Assembly (NCBI GenBank): GCA_018702715.1
Contig: JABIYQ010000085.1
Coordinates: 1 to 14,377, forward strand
Direction of reading: 5' to 3'
Source: Desulfobacula sp.
GTDB taxonomy: Bacteria; Desulfobacterota; Desulfobacteria; Desulfobacterales; Desulfobacteraceae
Length of the DNA: 14,377 bases
A program made the position numbers and the translations under genes. Below the pieces are notes generated by a model. It was not told the origin of the DNA. It ran no database searches and was given only the letters and a program-made list of their open reading frames with translations. Shown piece by piece: positions 7,010-14,377 of the stretch (within the stretch, counting starts at the first letter, position 1; every line of letters begins with the position of its first letter).

Positions 7010-7066
7010 CTCCCCAAATTATGTTTGTTTTTGTTCTCTTCCAACTTTTATAAAATATTCATTAGA

Positions 7067-7079
7067 TTTCAAATAGTTA
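7067..7079 (+). promoter_or_regulatory. IHF-like site
   Basis: TTTCAA-ATAG-TTA matches WATCAANNNNTTR with one mismatch. It lies between dyad 3 and the plus-strand sigma-54 promoter, where a DNA bend commonly brings enhancer and polymerase together. Such matches are frequent in AT-rich DNA, so this is weak. Confidence 0.25.
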
Positions 7080-7106
7080 TAAAATATTTTCTCGGAATGG
7101 AATACT

Positions 7107-7122
7107 TGGTCCATGCCTTGCT
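7107..7122 (+). promoter_or_regulatory. Probable sigma-54 promoter of the micropeptide gene
   Basis: TGGTCC, 5 bp, TTGCT. The invariant GG and GC are exactly 10 bp apart and TTGC is perfect; the -24 element deviates from TGGCAC at two bases. The predicted start near 7133 gives a leader of about 70 nt. Confidence 0.45.
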
Positions 7123-7205
7123 CTATCCATAAGTAATTAAGCGATAATTGTGTGGAATTTGTAATAGATATTTTTATTAATTTAGGATCACAAAGGAGAA
7201 AGACA

Positions 7206-7301
7206 ATGAAAAAATTATTAGTAAAATTGTTTGTAATTAGTGTTTTGGTAGCCGGTTATACAATGCCTGTACTGGCATGTGGCGGAGGTGGTCCTTGGTA
7301 G
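7206..7301 (+). CDS. 31-aa secreted/lipid-anchored micropeptide ending Cys-Gly4-Pro-Trp
   Basis: A full short gene: consensus ribosome-binding site AAAGGAG 6-7 nt before ATG 7206, 31 codons, TAG, then an intrinsic terminator 43 bp later. The product starts MKKLLVK, has a hydrophobic stretch (about 8-19), then PVLA, followed by CGGGGPW. This is a classic signal peptide whose cleavage would fall after Ala24, leaving a 7-residue peptide starting with Cys25. VLAC is a tolerable lipobox, so the Cys could be lipidated; otherwise a free heptapeptide is released. It is monocistronic, preceded by a sigma-54-type promoter and an operator region shared with the kinase. A peptide-binding-type lipoprotein gene follows on the same strand. 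I do not recognise a family. A signal molecule, modified peptide or envelope-anchored tag are all possible. Reality of the gene is well supported, function unknown. Confidence 0.8.
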   Translation: MKKLLVKLFVISVLVAGYTMPVLACGGGGPW

Positions 7302-7344
7302 ATTCTTTTTTTTAAAAAACCTTTCTATTAAATTAATTCAGGTT

Positions 7345-7381
7345 AAAAAAAGCACGGAGTTATTTCTTCCGTGCTTTTTTT
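7345..7381 (+). terminator. Strong intrinsic terminator after the micropeptide gene
   Basis: GCACGGA and TCCGTGC pair around a 9-nt loop, flanked by seven A on the left and seven T on the right, so it can act on both strands. It isolates the micropeptide transcript from the solute-binding protein gene. Confidence 0.9.
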
Positions 7382-7538
7382 ATTGTTTTGCAATGTGCCA
7401 AAATTCTGCGCTATTTCTGCTCAACTTATTTCATTTGCGGTCCTTACAGGTTTATTCTTAAGATTTAGAATACTTGCATTTAACACCCCCCTATGTTATT
7501 TTTTTTCTCTCTAATCTTATATCTGTTATGGAGGGAAA

Positions 7539-9185
7539 ATGAACCTTGCAAAACTGTTCTCGCTCTTTTTTCTTAGTTGTTTATTCTTAAGCCTGGTTAT
7601 CCTACCAGGTTGTACTAATCAGGAAGAAAATATTACACAAAGTACTGAATCAGAACCAGTACCTGTCCTAGGCGGCATTTATCGGGCACCTTTGTGGAAC
7701 AATCCTGCTACTCTTGATCCTGCCTATGTTCAGGATGAATATGGAGTATCCATAGTTAAACAAGTTTTTGATGGGCTTATTCGGTTTGATCCCTATCTTT
7801 CTGTTTTACCGGCACTGGCTGAAACATGGCAGGTAAAAGATAAAGGAAAGGAGTACAGGTTTGTCTTGAGAAAAAACGCCCGGTTTCACAACCTGGACCC
7901 GGTTACTTCAGGGGATGTTGTTTTTTCCATCAAAAGAATTTTGCGTGCAGAGCCTGCTCCAGCCGTATTGCCCCATCTGCTTAAAATTGTCGGGGCGAAG
8001 GAATACAGGGCCGGGACCCGGGAAAATGTACCAGGATTGGAAATTGAAAATGACATAGTTTTAAAGGTTATCCTGGAAGAATCCCATGTGCCCTTTCTGA
8101 CTGCATTGGGCATGTACCAGGCCGCCATTGTTCCCCAAAAAGAAGTTATTCGACTTGGGGATGAATTTGGAAGAAATCCAGTGGGAACCGGTCCGTTCAA
8201 GTTTGTATCATGGGATGGGGGCAAGTCAATTCGTCTTAAACAGTTTAAAGAATATTTTGCCGGACCTGCTTTTCTTGACGAAATCCATTATAAAATCTAT
8301 CAGGGGGGACAAGATCCTCTGGTGTTAGCTGATTTTCAAAATGGCCATATTGAAGAAACTGCAGTCTACGGGGATATCAAAAAAAAACTTACTGATTCAA
8401 AGGGACTTCAATGGTTTCACAGACCTTCTTTGAGCCTCTTTTTTTACGGTATAAACCTAAAACATCCCAATCTTACAAATCATGATCTTCGAAAAGCACT
8501 TTCCTTTGCCATTGACCGCACTTTCTTTGTCAACCAAGTCTATAACGGCCGGTTTGAAATTGCAAAAACAATCTTACCACCCGGAATGCCCGGGTATAAT
8601 CCATTAAATCAAATGGAGGACAACAATCCTGAACTTGCCCGCAAGCACTTGAACCGAATCCCTTTCAAGACCCTTGAAGACCTGCCTGAACTGGAGATTG
8701 TGTCTGCATTTAAAACCCCCAGGGTTGAACAGGAAATGTCCATGATCAAGGACTTTTGGGCCGGGATCGGCATAAAGCTCAAGGTAAAATACATCAATGG
8801 CTGGAAAAAATTTGAAGACTATTTAAGATCTGACAAGGTCCAAATCTACCGGTATGCCTGGTTTGCCGACATGCCTGATCCAGACAGTTTTTTATATTCT
8901 CTTTTTGCCTCTGAATCCCCTACCAATTTCATGAAATTTCAAGATGGAAAAGTGGATCAGTCTTTGTTGACTGCCAGAGGAATTGTTGACCCGATTGAAC
9001 GGGCTGCGATGTATCAGAAGATCGAAGCAACTATCATGGAATCAGCTCCCTTGATCCCGCTTTTCTATATGAGTGTGGATCGGGTATATCAACCCTATGT
9101 TAAATCAGTCAAAGTGAGTGCTTTGGGAGCCCATACAATGACACTCAATCAGGTCTGGCTGGATAAACCCTTACAAAATGACTGA
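7539..9185 (+). CDS. Peptide-type solute-binding lipoprotein (SBP family 5, OppA/DppA-like)
   Basis: 548 aa. Signal peptide with lipobox LPGC, lipidated Cys25, then a Ser/Glu-rich linker and a full family 5 binding domain (about 45-540). Landmarks: GGIYRAPLWNNPATLDPAY, VFDGLIRFDP, LAETWQV, FVLRKNARFHN, NPVGTGPFKFVSW, the DLRKALSFAIDR helix and a C-terminal ESAPLIPLFY segment. Members bind peptides, nickel, sugars or other small molecules; ligand not readable here. GGAGGG stands 4 nt before ATG 7539. No permease or ATPase genes follow; instead a sensor kinase gene starts 69 bp downstream on the same strand. This suggests that the lipoprotein delivers ligand information to the kinase, though it may serve a transporter encoded elsewhere. 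The 157 bp between the terminator and this gene show no convincing promoter. Confidence 0.93.
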   Translation: MNLAKLFSLFFLSCLFLSLVILPGCTNQEENITQSTESEPVPVLGGIYRAPLWNNPATLDPAYVQDEYGVSIVKQVFDGLIRFDPYLSVLPALAETWQVKDKGKEYRFVLRKNARFHNLDPVTSGDVVFSIKRILRAEPAPAVLPHLLKIVGAKEYRAGTRENVPGLEIENDIVLKVILEESHVPFLTALGMYQAAIVPQKEVIRLGDEFGRNPVGTGPFKFVSWDGGKSIRLKQFKEYFAGPAFLDEIHYKIYQGGQDPLVLADFQNGHIEETAVYGDIKKKLTDSKGLQWFHRPSLSLFFYGINLKHPNLTNHDLRKALSFAIDRTFFVNQVYNGRFEIAKTILPPGMPGYNPLNQMEDNNPELARKHLNRIPFKTLEDLPELEIVSAFKTPRVEQEMSMIKDFWAGIGIKLKVKYINGWKKFEDYLRSDKVQIYRYAWFADMPDPDSFLYSLFASESPTNFMKFQDGKVDQSLLTARGIVDPIERAAMYQKIEATIMESAPLIPLFYMSVDRVYQPYVKSVKVSALGAHTMTLNQVWLDKPLQND

Positions 9186-9254
9186 ATACTCAATAACAAG
9201 GGGCTTTCATAATAAAAACAAAAAGATGGCGGGTTCCAAAGCAAGGAAAATATA

Positions 9255-11075
9255 TTGAAAAAATCAAGATTTATTTCCCTGCGTTACCGATTTATCCTCA
9301 TCACCTCAATTATGCTCCTACTCTTGCTGACAACCCTTGCCATTGTCCTGGGAATGCTTCAAACCAGGACTATTCGGGGCAGGATTGAGGAACAGGGGCT
9401 GGCCATTGCAAAAAATCTTGCTGTCATATCCATTGATCACCTTATCACCTATAATTACGTTGCTTTAGAAAAACTTGCCAACCAGGCCGTCAATAACCCC
9501 GACATCATATATGTAATTATCTATGACAAGGAAGGAAAGGTGGCAGGATACAGCAAAAGACCTGATCTCCAGAACAAAATACTGACAGACAAGGCAAGTC
9601 TGGATGCTGTTGAGGCAGAAGAACCCTTGATCACAGACCATGCTCCTGATTTGGGCACACCGCCTGTCATGGATGTGGCTGTACCTGTTTACCTTCCCGA
9701 TACCAGGGACAGGTGGGGAACCATACGGGTTTGCTTATCCCTTGAACTGATGTATCAACAGATCCGCCAAACCCTTTGGAGTATTCTTATTCTGGGATCT
9801 GTGGCCCTTGCCATTGGCATCCTGATTTCCAACTGGGTTGCCCAAAGGGTCACCCGGCCTCTGGAAACATTGGTTAAAGCAACTATTGAAGCAGCCCGGG
9901 GCAATTTCAAGCAAAAGATTTCCATTCACACCAGAGACGAAGTGGAGATTCTGGCATCCAATTTTTCTTTTATGATCCAGGAAGTACTTGCCCAAAAAGA
10001 GCAATTGGAAAACCAGCTAAAAGAAATCAAACGATTGCAGCAATATGCCGAAAAAATATTAGCCACAATGAGTGACGGCCTTTTAGCAGTTGATATGGGC
10101 GGGGTTATTACTGCCGTCAACCCTGCTGCCTGTGCAATTTTGGGTATCCCTCCAGGGCATATAGTAAAAGGCTGTCCCGTCTTGGAATATTTTGGTAAAG
10201 ACATACAGTTTTCTGACTATATAAGGCAATCCCTTGAAAATACATCAGGCAGAAATCAGGTTGAAATTCATCTGCAAAGGGGAGAAGAAAAGAGGATAAT
10301 CCTGACAGGTACAAGTGTTCTTGAGTCGGATGAAAAAAACACCAGACAGCTGATATTCAATCTCAATGATATTACCGACCTTAAAAAACTTGAGGCTGAA
10401 ATCCGTCAGACCCAGCGCCTTGCAGATCTTGGAACCATGGCTGCCGGCATGGCCCATGAAATTCGAAACCCCCTTTCCGCAATAAAAACCTATGTGGCAT
10501 TGCTACCGGAAAAAATTGAAAAACCAGGTTTTCTGGAGAAATTTCAAAGAACCGTTCCCAGAGAAATCAACAGGCTAAATACTCTTATTGAAGAACTCTT
10601 AGAGTTGTCGAAACCGCCAAAATACAATTTCAATCCAACAGATCTCAGGAAATTGCTAATACAGAGCATTGAACTTTTAGAAGCTGATTTTAAGAGCAAA
10701 TCTATTGGTTGTAAATGGGATATTCCCAAAGGACTGCCACAGATCATGGCAGACGCTGACCAGCTTGAAAAAGTATTTATAAATCTCATGCAAAATGGTG
10801 CCCAGTCAATGCCAAATGGCGGGATGATCACCATTCATGTGTCCTTTAACAATACCAGTGTTATCATTTCTTTCATGGACACTGGACATGGTTTTTCACC
10901 CGAACTGGCAGAAAATATTTTTAATCCATTTTTTACAACCAAGGCCAAAGGTACAGGGCTGGGACTTGCCATCACCCATAAGGTAGTCTCTGAACACAGG
11001 GGACAGATAGAAGCTAAAAGCAAAAAAGGTGAGGGCTCATGTTTTTCAATCAACCTGCCAAGAATACAGGATTAA
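9255..11075 (+). CDS. Membrane sensor histidine kinase (TM-periplasmic sensor-TM-HAMP-PAS-HisKA-HATPase)
   Basis: 606 aa, inner membrane. TM1 about 13-35, a 137-residue periplasmic sensor region (36-172, probably a single Cache-like domain), TM2 about 173-193, HAMP (about 194-246), coiled coil, PAS (about 263-375, ILATMSDGLLAVD), HisKA with MAHEIRNPLSAI (His401), and an intact ATPase domain: N510/N514, G1 DTGHGF (D542), FNPFFTTK, G2 GTGLGL. The architecture is that of NtrB/AtoS-type kinases, which partner sigma-54 activators. The start is TTG at 9255 with AAGGAA 7 nt before it; no better start exists before TM1. The gene lies 69 bp behind the solute-binding lipoprotein, likely one operon, and converges on an NtrC-type regulator, its obvious partner. 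Confidence 0.95.
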   Translation: MKKSRFISLRYRFILITSIMLLLLLTTLAIVLGMLQTRTIRGRIEEQGLAIAKNLAVISIDHLITYNYVALEKLANQAVNNPDIIYVIIYDKEGKVAGYSKRPDLQNKILTDKASLDAVEAEEPLITDHAPDLGTPPVMDVAVPVYLPDTRDRWGTIRVCLSLELMYQQIRQTLWSILILGSVALAIGILISNWVAQRVTRPLETLVKATIEAARGNFKQKISIHTRDEVEILASNFSFMIQEVLAQKEQLENQLKEIKRLQQYAEKILATMSDGLLAVDMGGVITAVNPAACAILGIPPGHIVKGCPVLEYFGKDIQFSDYIRQSLENTSGRNQVEIHLQRGEEKRIILTGTSVLESDEKNTRQLIFNLNDITDLKKLEAEIRQTQRLADLGTMAAGMAHEIRNPLSAIKTYVALLPEKIEKPGFLEKFQRTVPREINRLNTLIEELLELSKPPKYNFNPTDLRKLLIQSIELLEADFKSKSIGCKWDIPKGLPQIMADADQLEKVFINLMQNGAQSMPNGGMITIHVSFNNTSVIISFMDTGHGFSPELAENIFNPFFTTKAKGTGLGLAITHKVVSEHRGQIEAKSKKGEGSCFSINLPRIQD

Positions 11076-12481
11076 GAATCATTTCGGTCCCGGGTTAGAT
11101 CCAAAGCTTTCATTTTCTGGATAAGGGTGTTTCTGTGAATCCCAAGAAGATTTGCAGCCCAGGTTTGATTCCACCTACTGTTCTGGAGCGCCCGCAGGAT
11201 ATAAAGACGTTCAAAGGCTTGGCGGGCCTGGATTAATCCCTTATTCCCCCCTTTTCTATTTTCAGTCCCTTTTATGGATTCCCTGTGGAACAAAAGATCA
11301 AAGGGAAGATCTTTTTCATCAATGAATTGATTTTCTGTTCCCAGCACAACCATTCTTTCTATAAGGTTTTCCAATTCGCGGATGTTTCCGGGCCAGGGAT
11401 AGCACTCCAACACGGCAAGGGCCTCCGGTGTAAAACCTTTTACGCTCTTGTTCATCTGCCGGTTGAACCTGCCCAGAAAAAAATTTGCCAGAAGCGGGAC
11501 ATCACCTTTACGGCTGTGAAGTGGTGGCAGTAATATTGGAACCACATTAAGCCTGAAATAGAGATCTTCTCTAAAAGTGCCTTTTTTCACCATCTCATCC
11601 AGGCTGGTATTTGTGGCAGCAACAATTCGAACATTCACTTTAATGGTTCGATGGCTGCCCACCCGTGTAAATTCCCTTTCCTGGATAAACCTTAAAAGCT
11701 TTGCCTGGAATTCAGTTTTAAGACAGGAAATTTCATCCAGAAAAATAGTACCCTGGTGGGCAAATTCAAATTTACCTATAGCCTGCTTATGGGCGCCGGT
11801 AAAGGATCCTTTTTCATGGCCGAATAATTCTGCCTCCATTAATTCTGCCGGTATGGATGCACAATTAATGGCAACAAAGGGCTTATCTTCACGCAGGCTG
11901 GCATTATGAACCGCCCTTGCAATCAATTCCTTTCCCGTTCCACTCTCTCCTGTAATGATGACATTGCTGGATGTTTTAGCGACTTTGGCAATCAGGTCAA
12001 AAACAGCAGACATATTTTTTGCCTTGCTGATGATTTTGGTCCTCCATGATCCCGAGGCTGCCTGAGACCTGTGAAAACTGACTTCTTTGACTAAATTGCG
12101 TTTTAACAATACCTTTTCCAGGCGATTCAATATAATTTTATGGTCAAATGGTTTTGTAATATAGTCATATGCACCGTGCCGAATTGAATCCGTGGCTTCC
12201 TGGGCACGATTAATGGCTGAAACCATTATGATATCGAGGTTTTTGTCATGGGCTTTGATCCGCCTCAAGGTTTCAATTCCATCCATTTCAGGCATTACAA
12301 CATCCAGAAAAACAAGATCAAATACTTGATTTTTAACCTCTTCAACCGCTTTGAATCCGCTGTCAACACAGACGACATCGTAATCATCCTCAAGGATTAG
12401 CTTTAAGGCATCCCTTATGGCTTCATCATCATCCACCACCAGAATTCGTGCGTGTATTGAAATGTTATTGTTCCCAGCCAA
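11072..12481 (-). CDS. Sigma-54-dependent response regulator, NtrC family (REC-AAA+-Fis HTH)
   Basis: Numbered from the upstream TTG at 12520 (482 aa). REC: D30/D31, phospho-Asp73 in FLDVVMPEMDG, K123. AAA+ domain: Walker A GESGTGKE (191-198), sigma-54 contact loop GSFTGA (238-243; Ser instead of the usual Ala), Walker B TIFLDE (258-263), arginine region REDLYFRLN. Fis-type helix-turn-helix at the end (WAANLLGIHRNTLIQKM). When phosphorylated it should form a ring and open sigma-54 promoters. I chose TTG 12481 (469 aa) because AAGGA lies 10 nt before it and the receiver then starts about 12 residues in; TTG 12520 has no ribosome-binding site, but cannot be excluded. Its stop shares the TTAA at 11072-11075 with the convergent kinase. 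The acyl-CoA synthetase lies upstream on the same strand. Confidence 0.94.
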   Translation of the reverse strand: MAGNNNISIHARILVVDDDEAIRDALKLILEDDYDVVCVDSGFKAVEEVKNQVFDLVFLDVVMPEMDGIETLRRIKAHDKNLDIIMVSAINRAQEATDSIRHGAYDYITKPFDHKIILNRLEKVLLKRNLVKEVSFHRSQAASGSWRTKIISKAKNMSAVFDLIAKVAKTSSNVIITGESGTGKELIARAVHNASLREDKPFVAINCASIPAELMEAELFGHEKGSFTGAHKQAIGKFEFAHQGTIFLDEISCLKTEFQAKLLRFIQEREFTRVGSHRTIKVNVRIVAATNTSLDEMVKKGTFREDLYFRLNVVPILLPPLHSRKGDVPLLANFFLGRFNRQMNKSVKGFTPEALAVLECYPWPGNIRELENLIERMVVLGTENQFIDEKDLPFDLLFHRESIKGTENRKGGNKGLIQARQAFERLYILRALQNSRWNQTWAANLLGIHRNTLIQKMKALDLTRDRNDS

Positions 12482-12605
12482 AACGATAATATCCTTATCT
12501 TTTATCCACACATATCCCAAAGTCTATTTCTATATCATCACGAATACTACAAATCTCTTTTTTTTACCATAGCCTCCAGAAATTCCCAGGTCTGACAATA
12601 TTTGA

Positions 12606-14135
12606 TCACAAAAGTTCTCCTTTTCTGACCTTACCAAGGGAGGTCATGGGGAAATCGGATTTAAATGTAACTTTTTTAGGCCATTTATATTTTGCAAGTT
12701 TACCATGACACATGGCAATGACATCCTCTTTTGTCAGGCTTGAGCCGGAAGATTGAATTACAAATGCATGCCCGGTTTCTCCCCATGTTTTATCAGCCAT
12801 TCCCACAACCGCTACATCTTCGATTTTTGGATGAAGTTTAAGGATTTTTTCCACTTCTGCCGGGTATACGTTTTCGCCACCTGAAATATACATATCCCCT
12901 GCCCTTCCAACAAGATAGAAAAAACCGTCTTCATCCATCCGGGCCAGATCCCCTGTGTGAAGATATCCATTTTTTATGGTTTCTTCTGTTTTAACAGGAT
13001 CCTGCCAATACTCTTTCATCATAATAGACCCCCGGACAACGATTTCACCTATTTGGCCGGGTTTTGCCACTTTCCCCTGGTCATCAAGGATACTCACTTC
13101 TGCATGAAAAACCGGCCGACCAACCGTTCCCGGCTTTTTTAAAGGGTCATCTTCAGAGGCCCATAACAAAATAGAGGTTTCTGTCTGACCCATAATCTGA
13201 CGGAAACCAAGCCCGGCTTCAGTACATTTTTCAATTAAATCCTGGTTAAGCTTTTCCCCGCCCCCGGCACACACCCGCAAAGAGGAAATGTCTTTTCGAT
13301 TTTTTTTATCAACTTTTAATAATTCCCTGAATACCGTTGGAACCCCAAGGAACTTGGTAACCCGGTATTTTTCAATATCCCTGTAAATCATGATAGGATC
13401 AAATTTTCTATGAAGAACTATGGTTGCTCCTTTATAAAAAATGGGTGCCGCCTGGATAAAAAGACCGCCTGAATGGAACAAAGGTAGAAATACCAACATG
13501 ATATCACTGGAATGAAGCTTAAAAAAAATATCTGCATTCAGGCAGTTAAAAAATGTTTTCCGGTGTGACAGGACAGCACCTTTTGGGCAACCTGTTGTAC
13601 CGGAGGTATACATAATGACCTGGGGTTCTTCAGGGTCTGCCGGTCCAAGACTCCTTGTTAGAAATGCCCTTTTCCCTTCAAATTCTTTTGTGCCTTTGAT
13701 AAAATCAAATACTCTTGACTTAAACCGGCCCTTGCCCACAACGGCAACCATCAGGGGAGGCAGGTAGCTTTCCAGCGCAAGTACATTTACTATTGTTCCA
13801 AATTCATCTCCATGAACAAAAAGCCTGGGTCGGCAATTATTAATAAAATAATCCAATTCCACGGATGTAATTCGAAAATTTATTGGGACGAAAATTGCAC
13901 CGAGCCTGGAGCATGCAAAAAACAGATCCAAAAACTCGGGACAATTGTTCAACATAACGGCAACGCGGTCACCTTTTTCAATCCCGATGGATTGAAGCCA
14001 ACAGCTTGTCCGATCGGCACGTCTACACATTGCCCGATAAGAAATGGTTTGTTCTTCAAATATAATTGCCGGCTTGTCCGGTGTCAGTTCAGCCCATCGC
14101 TGCACCCACCAGGCAATATTCATGGATCTAATCAT
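12606..14135 (-). CDS. AMP-forming acyl-CoA synthetase (fatty-acid--CoA ligase-like)
   Basis: 509 aa, no signal peptide. It activates a carboxylic acid with ATP to the acyl-adenylate and then the CoA thioester. Motifs of the adenylate-forming superfamily in order: P-loop YTSGTTGCPKG (176-186), LPLFHSGG (217-224), GQTET with E319, TGDLA (394-398), GRAGDMYISGGENVYPAEVE hinge region (410-429, with Gly where Lys is common), and Lys502 in SLGKVRKGEL, the adenylation lysine. Length is normal and the protein is complete. The start at 14135 is set by GGAGGG 4 nt upstream. Acid specificity cannot be read; medium/long-chain or aromatic acids are likely. The response regulator follows after 85-124 bp on the same strand without a visible terminator, so read-through into it is possible. 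Confidence 0.94.
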   Translation of the reverse strand: MIRSMNIAWWVQRWAELTPDKPAIIFEEQTISYRAMCRRADRTSCWLQSIGIEKGDRVAVMLNNCPEFLDLFFACSRLGAIFVPINFRITSVELDYFINNCRPRLFVHGDEFGTIVNVLALESYLPPLMVAVVGKGRFKSRVFDFIKGTKEFEGKRAFLTRSLGPADPEEPQVIMYTSGTTGCPKGAVLSHRKTFFNCLNADIFFKLHSSDIMLVFLPLFHSGGLFIQAAPIFYKGATIVLHRKFDPIMIYRDIEKYRVTKFLGVPTVFRELLKVDKKNRKDISSLRVCAGGGEKLNQDLIEKCTEAGLGFRQIMGQTETSILLWASEDDPLKKPGTVGRPVFHAEVSILDDQGKVAKPGQIGEIVVRGSIMMKEYWQDPVKTEETIKNGYLHTGDLARMDEDGFFYLVGRAGDMYISGGENVYPAEVEKILKLHPKIEDVAVVGMADKTWGETGHAFVIQSSGSSLTKEDVIAMCHGKLAKYKWPKKVTFKSDFPMTSLGKVRKGELL

Positions 14136-14175
14136 TTACCCTCCAAAAGGTATTTGGTTTGCTTTTTTTATCCTT

Positions 14176-14203
14176 TTATTATTTAATTCTTCCTGAGTAT
14201 CAA
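14176..14203 (-). promoter_or_regulatory. Possible sigma-70 promoter of the acyl-CoA synthetase gene
   Basis: Minus strand TTGATA (14203-14198), 16 bp, TAATAA (14181-14176). The predicted start near 14169 leaves a leader of about 34 nt with the GGAGGG site. AT-rich surroundings lower certainty. Confidence 0.35.
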
Positions 14204-14238
14204 CTCTTTGGAAGCATACTTTTAAAGCAGGGATTGTT

Positions 14239-14377
14239 TTATTTCAACCCGAGGTTATTAAAAAACCGTTTATGTTTCATCCGGTATAAATTTTTGTCTT
14301 CTTTAACCAGGTAGAAAAACCGATTGTTATCATCATCGCAACACTCAAACAAGCCGGTATAGTCTTTTTGGTCCATG
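14239..14377 (-). CDS. End of an unidentified reading frame, cut by the window edge
   Basis: A frame enters from the right edge and ends at TAA 14239-14241 after 45 codons counted from an ATG at 14376. The visible residues are charged and aromatic (FECCDDDNNRFFYLV, ending FFNNLGLK), look like plausible protein, and end before the acyl-CoA synthetase promoter region. It is either the C-terminal end of a longer gene or a 45-aa small protein; the start cannot be judged because upstream sequence is missing. No family recognised. Confidence 0.4.
   Translation of the reverse strand, partial: MDQKDYTGLFECCDDDNNRFFYLVKEDKNLYRMKHKRFFNNLGLK

Larger units (their letters stand above)
6661..7205. promoter_or_regulatory. 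545-bp divergent regulatory region between kinase and micropeptide genes
   Basis: No credible protein-coding frame in either strand. It holds a sigma-54 promoter for the kinase (minus), three TGCACA-based dyads, CCCTG/CAGGG arms around an 11-nt loop (6927-6947), an IHF-like site, a 12-bp direct repeat TTATAAAATATT (7048-7059 and 7077-7088) and a sigma-54 promoter for the micropeptide (plus). The layout of enhancer dyads, bending site, then -24/-12 promoter is that of sigma-54 control regions. Confidence 0.6.

Noticed and set aside
7389..7400. GCAATGTGCCA as a minus-strand sigma-54 site
   Set aside because: TGGCAC is present but the TTGC element is at the wrong spacing (it overlaps the spacer), so GG-N10-GC is not met.
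7279..7461. 60-aa plus-strand frame across the terminator
   Set aside because: Overlaps the micropeptide end and reads through a perfect intrinsic terminator; no ribosome-binding site.

Overview
The window looks like a chromosomal segment of a moderately AT-rich Gram-negative bacterium. The gene style (several sigma-54 signals, PAS/HisKA kinases, an NtrC-type regulator, a lipoprotein solute-binding protein, an AMP-forming acyl-CoA synthetase) and the 158-bp palindromic repeat suggest a deltaproteobacterium (Desulfobacterota), perhaps a Desulfobacteraceae-like sulfate reducer. That assignment is inference from style and cannot be proved from the sequence alone. No tRNA, rRNA, CRISPR array, prophage or transposase gene was found.

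Region 1 (1-4970) is amino-acid/oxo-acid metabolism. A PLP aminotransferase and an unrecognised 193-aa protein form a minus-strand pair. Across a 334-bp gap holding a 158-bp near-palindromic repeat lie, on the plus strand, an FAD-dependent L-amino-acid oxidase-like protein and a D-2-hydroxyacid dehydrogenase. Together these enzymes could interconvert an amino acid, its 2-oxo acid and its 2-hydroxy acid.

Region 2 (4971-7381) is regulatory. A cytoplasmic PAS histidine kinase with an eroded ATP-binding site overlaps a stand-alone receiver protein (minus strand). A very good sigma-54 promoter lies immediately upstream of the kinase. The 545-bp gap beyond it holds three dyads built on TGCACA, an IHF-like site and a second, weaker sigma-54 promoter pointing the other way. 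That second promoter faces a 31-codon gene for a secreted or lipid-anchored micropeptide ending Cys-Gly4-Pro-Trp, which is closed by a perfect intrinsic terminator.

Region 3 (7382-12520) is a sensory system: a peptide-type (SBP family 5) lipoprotein without permease genes, a two-TM HAMP-PAS histidine kinase directly downstream, and a convergent sigma-54-activating response regulator whose stop codon overlaps that of the kinase. Region 4 (12521-14377) is an acyl-CoA synthetase upstream of the response regulator on the minus strand, and the end of an unidentified minus-strand reading frame.

Most interesting is the central part. A micropeptide gene, two divergent sigma-54 promoters around a shared operator region, a probable pseudokinase/receiver pair, a peptide-binding-type lipoprotein, and a complete kinase/sigma-54-activator pair all sit within 7.5 kb. 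A plausible but unproven model is a secreted-peptide or peptide-sensing circuit acting through sigma-54.
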